The notes under the pieces: model-generated | What the model saw: only the letters and a program-made list of their open reading frames with translations | Databases searched by the model: none | What the model was told of the DNA's origin: nothing | Shown: piece after piece, positions 5,761-9,447 of the stretch | Numbering within the stretch: the first letter of the stretch is position 1 | Layout: each line of letters starts with the position of its first letter | DNA from: Oligosphaeraceae bacterium | GTDB taxonomy: Bacteria; Verrucomicrobiota; Lentisphaeria; Oligosphaerales; Oligosphaeraceae | DNA: 9,447 bases | Direction: 5' to 3' | Assembly (NCBI GenBank): GCA_012515455.1 | Contig: JAAYYJ010000231.1 | Coordinates: forward strand, 1 to 9,447 | Position numbers and translations under genes: made by a program

Positions 5761-6645
5761 ATGAAGACATTATATAAAGTATGCGTATCCTCCGGTCTGG
5801 AATTCGAATGCATCGGCGACTGCGACCTGGATTTGCACGAAGGCGACCAGGTCATCATCCGGTGCGAGCGATATCAGGATTTCGGCACGGTCAAGACCGG
5901 TGCTCTGGGTGAGCCGCTGGAGAGCGAGGCGGATTTCGAGAAGCTTCGCTCCGGCAGCGGCAAAGGGCGCCATATCGAGGGGCAGAAGATTCCTCTGATT
6001 CTGCGCCGGGCCAGTGACGAGGACCTGGCGACAGAGTGTGCCAACCAGGAGAAGGCCAGCAGCGTGCATATCAAGACCGTAGAGCGCATCCGCTACCATA
6101 ACCTGGACATGAAATTGATTCACACCCATTACTCCTTTGACCGCAAGCTGCTGGTCTTCCAGTTCTCGGCCGAGGGCCGCATCGACTTCCGGGAACTGGT
6201 CCGCGATTTGTCCAGTATGTTCCATGTGCGGGTCGAACTGCGCCAGGTCGGAGTGCGGGATGAAGCTGCCATTCTCGGGGGCATCGGCAGTTGCGGCCGA
6301 CCGTTCTGCTGCGCCAGTTTCCTGCCCAGCTTCAACAGCATCAATGTGAAAATGGCCAAACAGCAGGGGCTGTCACTGAATCCGCAGAATATCTCCGGCT
6401 GCTGCGGACGCCTGAAATGCTGCCTGCAGTACGAGGCCGATTTATACCAGCCCAACGGCTGCCTGCACAAACCCCCGGCCGGCAAAGCCAAGGCCGCCGC
6501 CAACGCCGCGTCTGACAGCCCCGCCCCGGAAAACGCACCCCCCCGCGCTGAGGGCAACCGTTCCGCCGGCAAGAACCGGGGACAGTTCCGCCCCCCCAAT
6601 CAGGACAAGAAACCGAAAAAAATCCCTCTCCAGGAGATGCAATGA
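5761..6645 (+). CDS. ricT: PSP1 domain protein, RicT/YaaT family
   Basis: This 294-residue protein has the PSP1 domain. In Bacillus subtilis RicT (YaaT), with RicA and RicF, forms an iron-sulphur complex that helps RNase Y process mRNA. Outside Firmicutes the role is less clear. Visible features are: a beta-rich start with GDQVIIRCERYQDFGTVKTG (28-47); the core FSAEGRIDFRELVRDLSSMF (135-154); RQVGVRDEAAILGGIGSCGR (161-180); then PFCCASFLPSF (181-191); and SGCCGRLKCCLQYE (212-225). The cysteines in these last blocks are the conserved cluster-binding type. After about residue 238 comes a low-complexity Ala/Pro/Lys/Arg tail, which could be a nucleic-acid-binding extension (inference). The ATG at 5761 follows GAGG at a suitable distance. 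An earlier in-frame ATG (5692) adds 23 residues that do not fit the family. It overlaps the next gene by ATGA. Confidence 0.88.
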   Translation: MKTLYKVCVSSGLEFECIGDCDLDLHEGDQVIIRCERYQDFGTVKTGALGEPLESEADFEKLRSGSGKGRHIEGQKIPLILRRASDEDLATECANQEKASSVHIKTVERIRYHNLDMKLIHTHYSFDRKLLVFQFSAEGRIDFRELVRDLSSMFHVRVELRQVGVRDEAAILGGIGSCGRPFCCASFLPSFNSINVKMAKQQGLSLNPQNISGCCGRLKCCLQYEADLYQPNGCLHKPPAGKAKAAANAASDSPAPENAPPRAEGNRSAGKNRGQFRPPNQDKKPKKIPLQEMQ

Positions 6646-7538
6646 ATTTTCAGGGCCAGGACCTGCCAGTCTTCAAGGCGAATCTGCACACCCATACCAC
6701 GCTCTCCGACGGCAAATTTTCTGCCGCTGAAGTAGTCTCACTGTACCGCGAGGCCGGCTATGATGTGCTGGCCTTCACCGACCATTGGAAAACCAACCCT
6801 GTCAGCAGCTATGAGACTCAGGGAATGACCCTGCTCTCCGGCATGGAACTGCATCCGGGCGGGCCCCGCAATATCACCTGGCACTTCCTGGCTCTGGGAC
6901 TGCCCGAGGACTTCGAGGCCAACCGCGAGTGGCAGGCCCAGGAGTGCGCCGATGCCATCCTGAACGCCGGCGCGAATTTCTTCATCGCCCATCCGTACTG
7001 GTGCGGACTGACCTCGGCCGAACTGCTGAGCATCAGAGGCGCACTGGGACTGGAAGTCTACAACAGCGCCACCCGCTATATCGGCAGAGCTTACAACATG
7101 CAAATCTGGGACGAATGCCTCGATTTCGCGGCCCGCTGCACCGCCATCGCCGTGGATGACCTGCACGCCACCCGCGATCTGTTCCGCGGCTTCACCATGA
7201 TCTGCGCCAAAGACCGCTCCCCCGCGGCCATCCTGGCAGCGTTGCAGGCGGGGCAATTCTATGCCAGCCAGAAACCACTGATCCACAGCCTCAATTACCG
7301 GGACGGTGTCTTCACCGCCGATTTTTCCGCCTGCCAGGAGGTGATTCTGCTGAGTAACCGCCCCCGCAAGCTCCCTGGCCTGGTTCTGGACAGCGAAGGC
7401 CCGGGCACCCGCCCTCAGAGCATGACCCATCTGGAAGCCGACTTGAGCGCCCTGCCCGCCGGCTGCTATGTCCGGCTGCAGATTCAAGATTCCGAGGGCA
7501 ATTACGCCTGGAGCAACCCGATTTATCCCGGCTGCTGA
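6642..7538 (+). CDS. PHP domain metal-dependent phosphoesterase
   Basis: This 298-residue protein opens with a PHP domain, a metallophosphoesterase fold found in histidinol phosphatases, polymerase-associated nucleases and YciV-like 5'-nucleases. The metal-binding motifs are in order: HTHTTLSDGK (16-25, H16 and H18), FTDHW (45-49), GMELH (67-71, E69 and H71), AHPYW (116-120, H117) and VDDLH (171-175, D172/D173 and H175). Residues after about 215 form a beta-rich C-terminal region (VILLSNRPRKLPG, YVRLQIQDSEGNYAW) that I read as a separate accessory domain. No signal peptide is visible, so it is cytosolic. The ATG overlaps the ricT stop (ATGA), indicating coupled translation. The substrate is unknown; RNA or a nucleotide would fit the RicT partner but is inferred. 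Confidence 0.85.
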   Translation: MNFQGQDLPVFKANLHTHTTLSDGKFSAAEVVSLYREAGYDVLAFTDHWKTNPVSSYETQGMTLLSGMELHPGGPRNITWHFLALGLPEDFEANREWQAQECADAILNAGANFFIAHPYWCGLTSAELLSIRGALGLEVYNSATRYIGRAYNMQIWDECLDFAARCTAIAVDDLHATRDLFRGFTMICAKDRSPAAILAALQAGQFYASQKPLIHSLNYRDGVFTADFSACQEVILLSNRPRKLPGLVLDSEGPGTRPQSMTHLEADLSALPAGCYVRLQIQDSEGNYAWSNPIYPGC

Positions 7539-7582
7539 GTCCGCCGGGCCGCAGCTTTTCTTCCCAACCGTCAGAGACAATT

Positions 7583-9211
7583 ATGAACATCCATCCCGAC
7601 AGCCCCGCTTGGCAAGCCCTGGCCGCCCATTACAACAGCATCAAAGACAGCACCCTGACCGACTTGTTCGCCGCCGACCCCCAGCGGGCCCGGAAATTCA
7701 GTCTGGAGTTCGAGGACCTGTTCCTGGATTTCTCCAAGAACCGCATCACTGCCGAGACCATGCGGCTGCTCCTGCGCCTGGCTGAGGAAAGCTCTCTGCG
7801 GGAGTCCATTGAGGCGATGTTCAGCGGGCAGTGCATCAACGAGACTGAGGGACGGGCAGTGCTGCATGTCGCACTGCGCAACCGCAGCAGCCAGCCGATC
7901 AATGTCAACGGGCAGGATGTGATGCCGGCGGTCAAAGCGGTGCTGCAGCGCATGTCGGCTTTCGCTGAACGCGTGCGGGCCGGCGCCTGGACCGGCTACA
8001 CCGGCAAAACGATCCGGAACATCGTGAACATCGGCATCGGCGGTTCCGATTTAGGTCCCCGGATGGCCAGTGAAGCCCTGAAGGCGTTTTCGCTGCCCGG
8101 CCTGCGGGTTTTTTATGTATCCAATATCGACGGTTATCATCTGGCCGACACTCTCAGTGGCCTGTCCCCGGAAGAGACGCTGTTCATCATCGCTTCCAAG
8201 ACGTTCACCACTCAGGAAACCATGACCAATGCCCGCAGCGCCCGGCAATGGCTGCTGACTGCTTTCGCCAGCAAAGAGGCGATCGCCCGGCATTGCGTCG
8301 CGGTATCCACCAACCGGGAAGCGGTCGCAGATTTCGGCATCGATGCGGAGAATATGTTCGAATTCTGGGACTGGGTGGGCGGGCGCTACTCGCTGTGCTC
8401 GGCCATCGGTCTCCCCCTGCTGCTGCAGATCGGACCGGACCATTTCCTCGCTCTGCTGGAAGGCTTCCACGCCATGGACCAGCATTTCCGCAGTGCGAAG
8501 CTGGAGCAGAACCTCCCGGTCATCCTGGCCCTGCTGGGCATCTGGTACAACAATTTCTTCGAGGCCCAGACCCAGGCCATTTTGCCCTATAACCAGTCGC
8601 TGCAACGCTTCCCGGCCTATTTACAGCAGGTCGATATGGAAAGCAACGGCAAATCGGTCAGCCGGAGCGGTCAGCGCATCACCTGGCAGACGGGACCAGT
8701 CATCTGGGGTGAACCGGGCAGCAACAGCCAGCACAGCTTCTTCCAGCTCCTGCACCAAGGCACCAAATTGATCCCCGCTGACTTCATCGGCTTCTGCCGC
8801 TCCCAGACACCTCTGGGTGACCATCACCAGAAACTGATGGCCAACTTCGTGGCTCAGACCGAAGCCCTGGCCTTCGGCAAAAGCACCGCCGCGGTCCGAA
8901 GCGAAAACCCCGGCATCAGCGACAGCCTGGCCGCCCACAAGACCTTCCTGGGCAACCGGCCGACCAATACACTGCTGGCCGATGAACTAACCCCCCGGAC
9001 CCTGGGAATGCTGATCGCACTCTATGAACATAAAATTTTCACCCAGGGCGTACTGTGGCAGGTCAATTCCTTTGACCAGTGGGGAGTCCAGCTGGGAAAG
9101 GTCCTGGCAGACAAAGTATTGCATGACCTGGGCGAGCCGCTGTCCGCGCTTCCGACCGGCCATGACGACTCCAGCCGCGCCATAATCCAGCGTCTGAAAG
9201 AGCGCTCCTGA
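7583..9211 (+). CDS. pgi: Glucose-6-phosphate isomerase
   Basis: This 542-residue protein is full length for the long-form enzyme, which interconverts glucose-6-phosphate and fructose-6-phosphate in glycolysis and gluconeogenesis, in the cytosol. Motifs seen: NIGIGGSDLGPR (149-160); SKTFTTQET (205-213) for phosphate binding; DMESNGKSVSRSG (351-363); GPVIWGEPGSNSQHSFFQLL (371-390), continuing HQGT, with the catalytic glutamate E377; DHHQKLMANF (413-422) with the catalytic histidine; and FDQWGVQLGK (497-506) with the catalytic lysine K506. In the last motif the usual glutamate of GVE is glutamine (Q503). The ATG at 7583 has only a weak AGAGA upstream but gives the family's normal N-terminus. 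It lies 44 bases after the PHP gene, with no terminator between, so it is probably co-transcribed. The downstream membrane gene starts within 50 bases. Confidence 0.97.
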   Translation: MNIHPDSPAWQALAAHYNSIKDSTLTDLFAADPQRARKFSLEFEDLFLDFSKNRITAETMRLLLRLAEESSLRESIEAMFSGQCINETEGRAVLHVALRNRSSQPINVNGQDVMPAVKAVLQRMSAFAERVRAGAWTGYTGKTIRNIVNIGIGGSDLGPRMASEALKAFSLPGLRVFYVSNIDGYHLADTLSGLSPEETLFIIASKTFTTQETMTNARSARQWLLTAFASKEAIARHCVAVSTNREAVADFGIDAENMFEFWDWVGGRYSLCSAIGLPLLLQIGPDHFLALLEGFHAMDQHFRSAKLEQNLPVILALLGIWYNNFFEAQTQAILPYNQSLQRFPAYLQQVDMESNGKSVSRSGQRITWQTGPVIWGEPGSNSQHSFFQLLHQGTKLIPADFIGFCRSQTPLGDHHQKLMANFVAQTEALAFGKSTAAVRSENPGISDSLAAHKTFLGNRPTNTLLADELTPRTLGMLIALYEHKIFTQGVLWQVNSFDQWGVQLGKVLADKVLHDLGEPLSALPTGHDDSSRAIIQRLKERS

Positions 9212-9255
9212 GGATATTTTGCTTGCCTGTCCACCTGTCATCGGGGCAGAACTCA

Positions 9256-9447
9256 ATGCCTGATCAAACATTACTCCATCCCCTGCAGATTCTGCGCCGG
9301 CAGCTGCAGCTGCGCCTGCGGGGCTGGCAGTGCGCCGGATGCCTGATCTGGCTGGGAGCAATCTTCTGCCTGCTGGCTTGGTGGGAGAAATTCTTCCAGC
9401 TGACTGAGCGGCAGGCTCTGCTTAGCGTCGCAGCAGTCAGCGTGGTC
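9256..9447 (+). CDS. N-terminus of a membrane protein, cut by the window end
   Basis: The 64 codons visible run off the right edge without a stop. The start MPDQTLLHPLQILRRQLQLR is basic and amphipathic. A probable membrane helix follows at about 25-43 (CAGCLIWLGAIFCLLAWW), then a charged linker EKFFQLTERQ and the start of a second hydrophobic segment (ALLSVAAVSVV). I do not recognise the family from this fragment. ATG 9256 follows GGGGCAG at a fair distance. A TTG at 9223 preceded by GAGG (9210-9213) is a real alternative and would add 11 residues. It lies 44 bases after pgi on the same strand, so it is likely in the same operon. Confidence 0.6.
   Translation, partial: MPDQTLLHPLQILRRQLQLRLRGWQCAGCLIWLGAIFCLLAWWEKFFQLTERQALLSVAAVSVV

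Noticed and set aside
6738..7580. 280-codon minus-strand open frame opposite the PHP gene
   Set aside because: It is a GC-rich antisense shadow of a clear PHP gene with metal motifs in order, and has no family signature of its own.

Overview
The window looks like chromosomal DNA from a moderately GC-rich free-living bacterium. There is no rRNA, tRNA, transposase or phage gene. The soluble ceramidase-like protein, the stand-alone PSP1/RicT protein, the PHP phosphoesterase and the phosphodiester glycosidase together recall the Planctomycetes-Verrucomicrobia-Lentisphaerae group. That assignment is an inference from family distribution as I remember it and was not tested.

Layout, left to right. 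(1) 1-767 has no convincing intact gene. It holds a possible decayed gene end at the left edge, a near-consensus sigma-70-type promoter (237-265) reading into two GC-rich palindromes (289-348), and a 190-bp stretch bounded by imperfect inverted 16-mers (405-594). (2) 768-2297 (+) is a complete ceramidase-like protein without a signal peptide. (3) 2403-4804 (-) is a three-gene leftward set, in order of transcription: a secreted phosphodiester glycosidase, a GNAT acetyltransferase, and a DUF2156 acyltransferase-like protein. It converges on the ceramidase-like gene. (4) 4805-5760 is a long intergenic region. It holds a diverged inverted copy of the left GC-rich element, a 110-bp direct tandem duplication, and a symmetric hairpin with a T8 tail just before the next gene. 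(5) 5761 to the right end (+) is a likely operon: ricT-like PSP1 protein, PHP phosphoesterase (ATGA overlap with ricT), glucose-6-phosphate isomerase pgi, and the start of a membrane protein cut off by the window.

How the genes work together. The rightward set joins a housekeeping glycolytic enzyme with a probable RNA-processing accessory protein (RicT) and a metal-dependent phosphoesterase. The RicT/PHP stop-start overlap suggests coupled translation. The leftward set couples an exported glycosidase to two cytosolic acyltransferases of GNAT fold. A role in envelope or glycan modification is possible but is only an inference. I see no obvious new defence or mobile system. The least explained DNA is the two intergenic regions, which share inverted, structured repeat modules and flank the four-gene block.
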